Part shown: one piece after another, positions 38,301-48,892 of the stretch
Numbering within the stretch: the stretch's first letter is position 1
Layout: every line of letters begins with the position of its first letter
Source of the DNA: Thunnus maccoyii
Lineage: Eukaryota > Chordata > Actinopteri > Scombriformes > Scombridae
Assembly (NCBI RefSeq): GCF_910596095.1
Contig: NC_056536.1
Span: 17,283,291 to 17,347,290 of the forward strand
Direction of reading: 5' to 3'
Length of the DNA stretch: 64,000 nucleotides
The notes under the pieces: generated by a model
Told to the model about the DNA's origin: nothing
Database searches by the model: none
What the model saw: only the letters and a program-made list of their open reading frames with translations
Program-made: the position numbers and the translations under genes

Positions 38301-41300
38301 AAAGTATTTTGCTAAAGTATTATTTACGCTAAAATATATTATTATTAATTTTATTACAGTCAGATCAGCCAAAAGATATTTGTAAATTAGGTACCTTTTT
38401 GTAGAATGTTCCACCTTTGTTTAAGTAATTTACAACATGATGTACTGTATAATTTTGTCTATACTCCATACCATGCAACTATGATCTTGAGTCAATAAAT
38501 CTCAATCTGAAAATTTGAAATCCATGATATTGTTTACTTAACTGCCTGCATCTTATTGTAAACAAGAAAAAGAAATTCATGTATCATGGTTGGAGACTCA
38601 ATACTTAACTAATGAGAAATGTTCGGTTTTCTCGGATCGTGCCTGTCTAGAAGAGAATGTATTCATTAACACCTTATCTTGTCAGTTGATGATATTTTCG
38701 CTGCATATCAACAACAAAGAGGTGAAATAACGTCAGAAGCATGACACCAGATAGATTTGTCATCTCTGCTGTAGTTAGCAAGTGTGAAAAATTACAGATT
38801 GCAGTCGAAAGGATCAACACATTACTGATACACTTCCCTCAATAAAGCTGTTTGCTTCGGTTGCCAAATGTTTACTGTGTGTTTAGCTTCACACAATACC
38901 ATAACAGGTGTGTGACATAAAATGGACAGTGTAGTATAACTGTATAGCTTTCCTTCATGGAGAAACACAGCCAAGACCTAGCTGACAGTCAGTCTCTCTA
39001 GACTCGGACACTTCTCCTGTGAGTGCTTCAGGAGTTCAAATTACACGCCTGCGTCCATAGAATCTTGTGGTGTGCATATCTCATTGTCATAAGTTGTATG
39101 TCTTGCTATGTGTGTGTCTGTCCCTGCAGGATATGGCTTTGTTGACTTTGACAGTCCAGCCTCAGCTCAGAAGGCGGTGACGGCGCTGAAGGCGGGTGGA
39201 GTGCAGGCTCAGATGGCCAAGGTAAGAGCTCCACTCGACATGTCAATATTTGGTGGGTTTATTTATTACTACTTGGTATCAGTTTCATTCAGATTGTTGG
39301 CCTGAGTTAAATTCTCAGCGCACGAACAAGACATTGTGACAGTGACTCAGCAGCTCAGCAGAAAGTTAAAGGATGAATAATTAATTTTAAATTTAATGAT
39401 GAATCATTAACCTTGCAGCGGAAGGTTACGCCTTGCCTTATCTGCTTCTTATAAATGTCCCTTCTCAAGCTGTCTCAAGCTCTTTCTCTATCTTCCTTTC
39501 TCCCCATGTTTTTTTTTCCGTTCTTGTTATATGAGCCATGGCTCCCAAAAATAAGCCAATTAAGCCACAGTTGGTGTGTGTGTGTGTGTGCGCGTGCGTG
39601 TGTTTGCTGGGCGGTGCACATGGGTGTATGCTTAAATCAGTATATTTATGGGCATTAATGCACTGTAGAATATGTGTGTGCACAATCAAAGAGTCCATGG
39701 ATGCACACAGGTACATGTGTGTGTCATGCTTCATAGTGGCGGTGGTGCTGGGGGAGTGTGTCCCAGGGCCTGCGCTTCGCACAAAGGACCTGTCTGTTCT
39801 CCCTGGTGGCATCTGACTCAGTGTCTGAGCAGCTCCCCAGTCAGCAGGGCCCTATGCCCAGCCACCCGCCCTGTCAACACACACACACACACATACAGCA
39901 CACTTGACAATCACGCACTCACTCCACCAGCCTTGCCTCAACCAGATTATGACACACACTCACAAGTACACACACGCACGCCACCGACACCCTGGGAAAG
40001 CTGATCTCTCGTTAAGCTGGATCACTGACATTCATATGGCTTCTTGCTCACAAAATAACTTGATTTCACTCACCCCTTCACTCCGGGTTTACAACAAGGC
40101 TTATGTTTGCGTCAGATTTCTCTCTGACTCATTCTGACTCATTCGCGGCTGAAATCCACAGTGGGTTTTTCTCTGCTCGCTCTCGTGGGTGCGTGCTTCA
40201 TCACTCGTTCGCTGTGAAGGAGGAAGAGGAAGAGGGAGGTGAAGGAGAAATCACCTTCACCGCAGGTCGCAGCGATTATACATGCATTATTCATGGGATG
40301 GAAATTAATTCACGCTACATTTACAGGTTTTTAATCACATCTGCACTCTGAGATAATGAATATGCATAATGGTTAGAGGGTGATACGGATTGGTTATCTT
40401 ACAAGATACTGTTGGTCAAATTAAATTTGTTTGAGTAGGCGGCAAAGAAAAGAAAAAAAAAGGCCTACAAAATAGTTCAAAACCATAAAATGAAACTGGC
40501 GTTTTAAGAGTTTCTTTGAGGTTGTTTTCTAATAATTTCAAATTCAGATTTGGAATAGCTGCATAATTTGTCAGATTTATGCAAGCCAACAGAGCCGGCC
40601 TCTGTGCCTGCACTCAAGGTCAGGATTAACACATGAATATAACTGCTTGAATGCAAGCGACATATTATTACCATGACATAGGAAACGGGATGATAATGTT
40701 TGCCTCGTGGGAAGATAATAGCACAATGCTTTAGATGTTCTTCAGATCATTTCCAAAGGTCTTTGTCCAAAACATGGTTGCTGTGATTCTGCTCTGAGCA
40801 TGAGCACATAATGGCTTTAGATCATCCATGGATGGAGAGCCATTTGAAATTTAATTATGCTTTGATATCACATTACCTGGATCCTGCATGTTCACTCTCT
40901 TTAAGAGGCTGGTCACACACAATGGGCCTATCTTCTACCCTTTTGGTAATAACATTTGGATGATAGAGTATGAGAGAGGATGAATTCAAGTAGAGGAGAT
41001 AAAGATAGTCAAAATGAGGGAGAAGTTCAGCTAAAGTCCAGCCAGAGCACTATCTCCACCATCTCTGAATATCTGTTTTCTCCTTTGAACTCATCCATGC
41101 AGCTCACTTTCTCACACAGGGCCAAAATGAAATGCGCCTTCAGCTTCAAACCCCTCTACCCTTTCTCTTAGACTGTTTTCTTAACTGTCTAATGTCCTCC
41201 CCTTGACACCCTTCAAAATATCAGAAATCTCACACACTTCCTTTTAAAAGGTTACATAAATTCCCTCATGCAGCTTTTGTATGGCTCTTGATTTTTGAAG

Positions 41301-44300
41301 GGCTCCGGTTATAATGCCACAGTTGTGAAATGAATGGCTCTTTCTGCTCCTTGTCTTCGTCTTTTTAATCCTCTTTTGACTCCTCTGCATTCAGCAACAG
41401 GAGCAGGACCCCACCAACTTGTACATCTCCAATCTGCCGCTGTCCATGGACGAGCAGGAGCTGGAGAACATGCTGAAGCCCTTCAGCCAGGCCATTTCCA
41501 CTCGCATCCTCCGTGACGCCAACGGAACCAGCCGAGGAGTGGGCTTTGCCAGGTATAAACTTTGGATATTTAGTTAAGTGATTTAGTACAGATGTTTAAA
41601 CTTGATTAGTTATAGTGTAGCCTTGTGTGAATTGAAGAAAATATTTAGAAACAAAAAGAAAATTTCCAGATTTAGAGTAGTCAGTGCTGAAGGTATATTT
41701 TGACTGTACTAATCATGGTGACTGAGCCCTCTGGTGGCCAGTATGGGTACAACGCTCTAGCCAAACTATTTGGATGGCTGCATTTGTATACAGTGCTTTT
41801 ATCCATGACCCACTCTGCCTCCAGAGCCACAGCCGCATTATTGTTCCATATTCAAGTGGGACACAGCAGTGACACCTTGTTACCTTCTACTGTTAAACAC
41901 AATGTTTGCTTTTATAAACACATAGCTTTTCCTTTTTTTTGCAGGATGGAGTCAACAGAGAAATGTGAGGCCATCATCCAACATTTCAATGGAAAATATA
42001 TCAAGACTCCACCTGGAGTTCCAGGTGAGTTTCCTTTTTTTGTTTGAGATGATACATGTTTGGATCTTGCATCTTTAAAACAAATTACCAGTTGAAGAAA
42101 ATAATCTCATTTATGGTACAGAATATAATCTTTCATATAATGTGATTTTTTTTTTTCTTAAATCCTCTGGTCCAGTGCCGCCAGAGCCCTTGTTGTGTAA
42201 ATTTGCCGATGGAGGCCAGAAGAAGCGTCAGAGTCAGGGAAAATATCTGCAGAACGGCCGAACCTGGATGAGAGATGGAGAGACTGTAAGTTTTAAGTTT
42301 GTTCTTCTTCTCCTGTGAAAACTGTTCGTCTTACTTATGCAACATCGCTTGAGGCTTGTGGTATAATACATCGATCATCCTCACAATGACACCGTCCTTT
42401 ATCTTTTTCCTCCAGGGAGGAATGACCCTTACATATGACCCCACCACAGCCTTACAGAACGGGTCAGTACCAGCATTAAAAATAAATAGCTCTTGTACTC
42501 CAGAGGGAGCAGGATCATGTTGTGGTGACTAATAACATTGTGTCTCTTTCTGCAGGTTCTACTCCTCCCCCTACAGCATTGCCCCAAACCGGATGATTGG
42601 GCCGACCTCCCTCTCCCCATACATGCATTCACCTGTGTCCACCTACCAGGTTAGGGTTTCAGACCCTCAATGCTAGTTAAGATGCTAAACTTAACTATCC
42701 TTTCATTGTGAAGCATTCATTGCTTTAAAAAAGGCTTTACAATACAGCTGAATTTATGAGGCATTTCCTATTTTAAAAATTGATAGAACTTGTTTATATT
42801 ATGTAATCGTGTCTTGGTACACTTGTGTCTTGGTTCTGCAGGTACACAACCCATCCTGGATACATCACCAGTCATACATTATGCCGCCCACAGTGAGTAT
42901 CTTGAATCTTAAAGCTTTTGGCCCTCTTTCCTACATTTGGTGCAGGAGAAACCTTTTAACATTCTGTCAGACTATCTATATGACTAACAGTATCTTTATC
43001 TGAGAGGATAATGCTGGCCATTTCCTATATTTTTCTTACTGTCAACAAAGCTCATGTGCAGAGCCAAACCAGTGATAAACTGATCCTACATTACATTAGT
43101 ATTGAGTAAGTATCCAAAGCCTGATATATTGTACTCCTCTGTGCCAAAGACCTTTGTTGTTGTCCAACATACGATTCTGCTTACAAAGCTTCACTAGAGG
43201 GTTGTGCCACATATCACAACCTCTTGACTTTGTACTGAAGTTCTTTGAGGAAATTTACAATGAAGTGCAAAGATGTTGTGCCATTTAGCACAAGCTAGTG
43301 AAGCTCTGTACACAGTGGCGTCTGCCATACAAGGAGCTGATCTCCTGAGACTGAAACTGTGGTAGCTGTTAATAGTCTTTGGAGCCGTTTCTAAACAAAC
43401 TACCATAATCACTCTCTTCGGAGCAAAGTGCAGTGGTGTGGCTCATTTACGTTTTTAATAGTTTTTTTTTAATAGACACAACAGAGCTCTATAGCACAGA
43501 CAAATAAGATATATCAGACTTGAGATACACGCACAATACTTTTAAGTAGATCATTTCATTATTAGTTGGGCTTGGCACATGAGATTTGTTGACAATAATC
43601 AAAATATAGAAAATCGCCAGCCATATCCTTAAAAGGCAAGTGTTGACACCAGTGTATGTTTTTCCACAGGGAGCAGTCCTGACGCCAGGAATGGATCACA
43701 CCATGTCCATCCAGCCAACCTCCATGATGGGGCCCCTGACACAGCAGCTCAGCCACCTCTCCATGGGCAGCAGTGGCACAGTCAGTACAGCGGAAAGCAA
43801 CTTTTTTTTTTGAAAATGCAAAAGTCATGTGAGGTGATGTCAGTCAGCTGCACAAAGCACACTCATGTCTACCAAAACTGGGCAGTCTGTAATTGTATTA
43901 CACAAGATGATACCAGACGGATGAGAAAAGCAATGATCTCAGCTTTTCCTGAGTGTTTCATTCACTACTTTTCCGCATCCGTTGCTAAATCTGTTGGGTG
44001 GAGATAACTATAATTGTTTTTGCACAAATTGGGTGAATTACACAGCATGAATTGGGTGGGGTGTTTTTCTTGCATTGGCAGCTGCCTTTTGTAATTTAGG
44101 CTGATAAAGACAGGTGTACAACATAACAACAGAACAACATAAATCTTGTATAGTGCAGCTTTATTTTCATTTTCATGTCTTACAAACTTATTTCCATTCT
44201 CTTGCAGTATATGCCTGCAAACACATCTATGCAGGGGACCTACATCCCCCAGTACACCCAAGTGCCTGCCACCAACATCTCAGTTGAGGTAATGACCTCT

Positions 44301-44463
44301 GTTTTCTCTCACCGGAAAAGCGTGACACTAAAATGTTATGTGAAGCAATCACTCATGAATTTAATCTTTGCTGCCTTCCTCACAGGAAAGTGCCGTCCAG
44401 CAACCTGTTGCCATAGAGACACCGACAGAACACACAACCTACTCCTACCAGCATAACAAGTGA
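26311..44463 (+). CDS. rbms2: RNA-binding motif, single-stranded-interacting protein 2
   Basis: RBMS proteins (MSSP/Scr family) bind AU-rich RNA and single-stranded DNA through two RNA-recognition motifs. Thirteen coding exons: 26311-26382, 34018-34214, 37597-37655, 39130-39221, 41395-41552, 41945-42024, 42176-42285, 42416-42462, 42556-42649, 42842-42892, 43670-43780, 44208-44288 and 44386-44463. They join without frame breaks into 409 codons, close to human RBMS2 (about 407). RRM1 spans about residues 68-140, with RNP2 LYIRGL (70-75) and RNP1 KGYGFVDF (109-116). RRM2 spans about 147-225, with RNP2 LYISNL (149-154) and RNP1 RGVGFARM (187-194). The MLLSV start and the [17 protein letters not shown] tail mark RBMS2 rather than RBMS1 or RBMS3. 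The C-terminal half is Pro/Ser/Tyr/Gln-rich and probably disordered. A PFSQAIST segment in RRM2 replaces the PFGQVIST that I recall from mammals. Intron 1 is 7.6 kb. Confidence 0.96.
30690..31205 (+). mobile_element. Degenerate LINE (non-LTR retrotransposon) endonuclease fragment
   Basis: Translation of the plus strand with frame slips gives, in order: [20 protein letters not shown]; then SYTSTHF...[10 protein letters not shown]; then IGSIY (the I/G-IYRPP block); then [19 protein letters not shown]; then a NSFSNRKFK segment and an [11 protein letters not shown] stretch corresponding to ISKPTR-type text. This order is that of the N-terminal apurinic/apyrimidinic-like endonuclease of fish LINEs (sLTETWL, GGGVavYV, GDFNIN). 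Stops and frameshifts show that it is dead. No reverse-transcriptase domain follows, so it is a truncated piece. Confidence 0.6.
32565..32601. repeat. Perfect short hairpin
   Basis: A 16-base arm, GAACAGTTTTCATTGG (32565-32580), is followed by the loop AACTC and then its exact reverse complement (32586-32601). It lies inside rbms2 intron 1 and has no coding frame. The stem is AT-rich but uninterrupted. Confidence 0.9.
34018..34214 (+). CDS. rbms2: rbms2 coding exon 2 (Asn/Ser/Thr-rich linker and start of RRM1)
   Basis: The acceptor reads TTTGCAGCAG, a tandem NAG pair, so the exon may start at 34018 (with an extra Gln) or at 34021. The exon carries an imperfect AAC/ACC triplet run giving five Asn then Ser/Asn/Thr-rich sequence before KTNLYIRGL of RRM1. 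It ends after CC of a split Pro codon, with a GTAAGT donor. Confidence 0.93.
34215..37596 (+). other. rbms2: rbms2 intron 2
   Basis: A 3.4 kb noncoding intron. It includes a purine-rich GA/GGA region (about 35020-35100), an 18-G run at 35210-35227 and otherwise unremarkable AT-rich DNA. I see no exon or named element. Confidence 0.75.
35210..35227 (+). repeat. 18-base G homopolymer
   Basis: Uninterrupted G run after GGCATGAA, within a purine-rich part of rbms2 intron 2. Length may be inexact, since homopolymers are error-prone. Confidence 0.9.
37769..38000. mobile_element. Short MITE with long terminal inverted repeats
   Basis: The left end ATGTACAGTACGCAATATTT mirrors the right end, whose reverse complement begins ATGTACTGTACGCCAATTTT. 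The inverted similarity continues through TTTTTCCCAGG, GTCATGACCCGCC and CTCTGCCTCTG, so each arm is about 80 bases around a core rich in CCTAACC. The element is about 230 bp and almost a complete hairpin. It resembles a short element common in percomorph introns, and it sits in rbms2 intron 3. Confidence 0.8.
39572..39603 (+). repeat. TG microsatellite
   Basis: GGTGTGTGTG... dinucleotide run with a CGCGTGCG interruption, in rbms2 intron 4. A complementary CA run lies 270 bases downstream (39875-39894). Confidence 0.95.
41724..41737 (-). promoter_or_regulatory. CTCF-like motif in rbms2 intron 5
   Basis: The minus strand reads CCACCAGAGGGCTC, matching the CTCF core CCASYAGRKGGCRS at 13 of 14 positions. 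It lies between RRM2-coding exons of rbms2. Confidence 0.35.
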
Positions 44464-47400
44464 AGAGGTGGCAGAGGTGGGTTTAGATCATCGCTTAGTC
44501 TGAAAACATTTTTGTTTTGCTGTAGTGGTGCTGCTGCAAAAAAGTGCAGCTGTAGTTCTGGTTTCTAACTGTCTGATCTTGTCACCCTGCGTCAGATCTT
44601 CCACTGGAGCCTGAGTGACTCTCAAAGGGGCCTCGAGTGCTGAAACTCAGCACAGTGACTCTACACGTAATGCGCCAGACACTCGGGAGGAACATGGACT
44701 GTTACACAGAACGGACAAAAAAAAGAAAAAAGGAAGAAAAAAAAAAAAAATTTTCTACAAACAAACTCATATTTTAAAACAAACTCTTTTACTCCAAACA
44801 AACAAGGCTGGAGGATGGCAGGCAATGGGGAATGGAAGAACAGAATGAGGAGCATCTATTTTGATAACAGTCAAGAAAAAAAAAGTCACACATACACACA
44901 CACGCACACACTACACGTTTTTTGAACATGAATTCATTTTCTTTTCTACAGTAACACTACTCCGGGGAGATAGAATGAAACCAGGAAAAGAACATTGCAA
45001 CACCATGTTTCATTTTGAGTCATGTTTTGTTTTGACCTGTTGTAAAATATGCTGATTTTACATCACTTTTTTTTCTGATACTTTCAGGCTTTGAACCTGC
45101 CTTTTTGTACATAATTCTTTGTTTCGGTGTGTTTCTAGCTTCACGTGTCCTACTTTGATTGATTGGTGCAAATATATGAATACAGAACGCTCAAAAAAAC
45201 AAACTGAAGTCATCCAGTGACTCATATTTTGGACCGATACGGTGCTGGCTTGCATTAGCTTCTCTTGAAATGGCAGCAAGTTTTATCGGGTGCGAAACCG
45301 TACCTGAAGAGCTTTTGCTGATTTTTTTTGGCACTTGACTCTCAAATAATTTATAGTTCCAACAATCCCGACAAAGCTTCAGACAATCAGAAGATTACAA
45401 AAGACAAGATAAAGTAGAGATGATGCTCATTCATGTGAGATTTCACAGAGAAGACTTCTTAAAAAGAGCTAAGTAGATTTAAAGCATTCCAGAGATTATT
45501 ATCAGAAAGTTCTAAATATTGGTTCACTTTGAGCTGCTCCGCTTGATGAAATCCAAAGTTGCATAACAGGGATCACATCTCACTCAGAGCTGCCTGTACA
45601 TAAGAGAATTAAATTTATTTAGGCTTTCTTTTGATTTCCTTGCATCAGTGTAGTAATGCTTCAGTTATTTTAATGACAACATTGTCTGAACATAGAAATT
45701 TTATGTTTTGCCGTGTTTGCTTTTTGTCCCACACATCCCTTTTATACAACGGGAGCCTGAATCTTCCCCCCAACAAACCCCAAAAATGTATTTTCTGAAG
45801 CAAGAATTAGATGTTGTTATTAGAGTATGGAGTTGTTATTACATAGATACGGAGATCAACTGGTAAAGCGTGGCTCTGTCCTGTTATATCTTCAGAAGAC
45901 ATTATTTAGGTGGATTGATATGGCCAGTGTAGTGATGCTTTAATATTGGCCATTGCTGTGTGTTTGCATTTATTTCTGCATTTTTGTTTTTCACTTTCAT
46001 GTTGTTGTTTTTTTACATCTCTTATTTAAAGGTTTTCTTAAATTTTTTTAATTCATTTTTTTAATACTTTTAAGATTGATCCTATTTTTCAAAGAAACTT
46101 TGATTTTATTTTTGATAGTGTGTTATGTGCTTCAAATAGTGAGAAATAGATGTTTTCAGCTTTTTTTTTTTTTTTTTTGGAAATAGTGATTTGTTTGTAT
46201 GTTTGCATACTTCTGTCGTTCTGGTTTCAGCGTTGATGTCAAAGAGGCTTTAATGTTTTTAAAGACATTTCCGTTCTGTCTGTGTCACAAATGTTGGCAC
46301 TTTATGAACATTGCTCCTTATCATGAATGAATCATGTGTGCTAGGTTCAGACGCATTGTTACAGTTGTGCCCCAAGCAGGGAACAATGGTAGAGAAATAT
46401 ATGTTCAAAACCTTGACTTACCTCATCCTGCCAGAGCAATGTAGATTCAGTTTGTGTACAAGGTTCACAGGCAATAACCAACTACAGTAGGTCTCATGGC
46501 TGTTCACAGCTGGTACTGTGTCCGCATCCTTTAACTCTTCCGTCCAATGTTCGGAAAACACGCCCAAGGTCTGATGATCTATGCAATTAATTTATTATCC
46601 TTATAAATGCAATACTACAGATATCCGAGAGACACCTCACATTCTGAAAATGGATCACCTCATAACATGACCTCACATTCTGGCTCGCATTCATTACACA
46701 TACGTGTATGATACCGTGAGTTTTCTGACTGACACATTCAACTTTGGTTCATTAACTGTTAGTACAATTTCTGCATTAAAAGGGAACTTGTTCATACCAA
46801 AATGTGGTTGTTATTATGACTATAGAAAATGTAGGAAGTAAAAATTATATGGCAGGTGTGCTTATGTGTATGAAGGCGAGTGTTGCCCACTTGTCTACCC
46901 AACTTTTTATTTCACATGGACTCAGCAGAGTTGTTTTAGATGTTATTCACTATTCCATCCAGTTGCAGTTTCTATGTTTTGCTAAAATTGCATGTGTCCT
47001 GTCTAGTTCTATTTGTTAATTTCCTTTCTTGCGCAGTAATTGAAGCTGTTTTCTTAAACCATGAAACTGTTCATTCCCAGGAGTAAATTTCACAGAAATG
47101 CTTTAGGTTTCACTGGAAGGGATAGCAAAGTGCTACACAGAATTGGTGGGCTTGATATCTGACTGGAATAGTTTCTTCTCATGCACTGCTAATGTTGAAA
47201 AGTTTTGTTTTGGTATATCAAATCACTCTGAACATACTGTAGATCTATGAAGCAAAGAAATATTTACAACTTTTAATTACTACATTGTGTTCCGTTGTCA
47301 TTCCATTATTTTTATACAAAATATTGAAGAAGAACTGAGTGGTAGCTTACTGAGATTAATGAACTATTGCTGCTAATTTTGGATTGCTAAGTATTTAGAA

Positions 47401-47655
47401 ATCTTTTAGCTGAAGGTCATTCAATACATTAAGTCACACATGGGGTCAGTTTGCGACTCGTGCTCAACGTCCATGCAGCCTTCCGTTTGTTTCGTGCATC
47501 AAACTTCTCCTCAGTAAATGTTTGTCTTGTCTGTGCCATGATGCAGGTCTTTTGTCTCCTTCATAGAAAGAAAAACCCTACAGCTATTAAACTTTTTATC
47601 TTGGTTTGATTTGAACTTGTCATTTTTTTTAATAAATTTTTTTTCACTGTGGTTT
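44464..47655 (+). other. rbms2: rbms2 3' UTR
   Basis: About 3.2 kb of AT-rich, T-run-rich sequence from the TGA stop to the AATAAA at 47631. The length fits the long 3' UTRs of RBMS genes. A possible extra splice is suggested by CAGAG|GTGGGT just after the stop (donor near 44477) and GCGTCAG near 44596. It would lie in the UTR and leave the protein unchanged. No protein-coding frame is supported here. Confidence 0.7.
47631..47636 (+). terminator. rbms2: rbms2 polyadenylation signal
   Basis: AATAAA followed within 30 bases by T-rich and GTGGTTTTCGTG (GU-rich) sequence. A second AATAAA at 47728-47733 could serve as an alternative distal signal. Confidence 0.6.
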
Positions 47656-47829
47656 TCGTGCTTTTTTTTTTTTAAATTAAGGAACCTTTTGCATGTAACA
47701 TCTCATAAAAGAGATAAAAGCTCTTTAAATAAACCAAGACGTACGACTAGGTTCTTCCATGTTTATCAAATTATCAAATGAGGCAGTTTATATCAAACCC
47801 AACTGATTGATGTAAAACACAAAGAACAT

Positions 47830-48892
47830 TCACAATACATGAGTATTTATTTCTAAAACAGACTTGGATCTAGATAAAAATAGATAGGAAATACATAATA
47901 AAAAAAGTATATTACACTGTTCAAGAGGCTGTATATGTTTGTACAAAGTTCAAAATATTCTGAATATGCCCAAAAGTTGCTGTTGAACAAAAAACTCTCA
48001 AATACATAAAATAGACTTTGAACCTTAATTTACAATCTTTTATCAAGACTCATATATAAGGAAATGGCTAAACTTTTTACCCTGCAATTTTAGGGTGTAA
48101 GACTATGTAGTTACACTAGCAGGTCAGTGGAAAAGTAAGACAGCGTTTCATTTTCATTACAAATCACACTCTGAGGCAATGTCACATTCAAAGACTTGTG
48201 CATTTAATCAAAAATATTACAAAAATAATCATGTTTTAGGGAAAATGTTCATATTCCAGAAAAAAAAAGTACAAGTCTTTTGCCCAAATACAAAGACAGG
48301 TTTTTAGACTAGATGCCATTCAAAATTTTATTTCGTGGGCATTTATATGTTCATTGTAAAGTAAATTTTCCTTTGCACATACCACAAGTATCAAACAGTG
48401 ACAGTGATACCAAAATGTAGTATTACTGCCGTTAGAAAAATCAATGCAGCACGATGAACTCATCTCCCTGCAAGACAAAAACATGTAAACTTGTGTGTCT
48501 GCATCAAACTGAACATTGCAGCTCAGAGTATGGTTTGTAAGTCAGTACAAGTGTGATTTCAAAAACATTTTTTGGCTGGGCAATACAAAACACGCAGTGT
48601 TTGAGCTGCTATACTGATGCTCCATTGGTGCACCAAAAAAACCCAACAAACTGGAGTAGTGGACTGGGAGGCAGTGCTTGGTGCTCCAGCAACATCCCAT
48701 CAGCCAAGTCCAGCTGAAGGCTTGATTGACCTTTGAGGATGAAGATGGGCAGAATTGATTCCGGATCTGGAGAGCTGGTGTGCAAGTCTTTCCCAGAACA
48801 GGACTCTTGTAAGAAGATCCTCCTGTTGAACATAACTCAACCATCGTCACAGTTCGTACTTGCAACATCGGGACATAAACCTCATCTTGACA
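47830..48892 (-). other. senp1: senp1 3' UTR
   Basis: About 1.06 kb of AT-rich sequence between the senp1 TGA stop (48893-48895) and the reverse AATAAA at 47846-47851. The frames at 48542-48868 and 48733-48939 are not conserved proteins that I recognise. Confidence 0.65.
47846..47851 (-). terminator. senp1: senp1 polyadenylation signal
   Basis: TTTATT on the plus strand, which is AATAAA on the minus strand. It lies about 1.04 kb downstream of the senp1 stop and faces the rbms2 signals about 210 bases away. Confidence 0.55.

Larger units (their letters stand above)
37656..41394 (+). other. rbms2: rbms2 introns 3 and 4 (with exon 4 at 39130-39221)
   Basis: Intron 3 (37656-39129) holds the hairpin MITE at 37769. 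Intron 4 (39222-41394) holds a TG/CG microsatellite at 39572-39603 and CA repeats at 39875-39894. The small frames here are products of these repeats or of chance. No other exon was seen. Confidence 0.75.
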
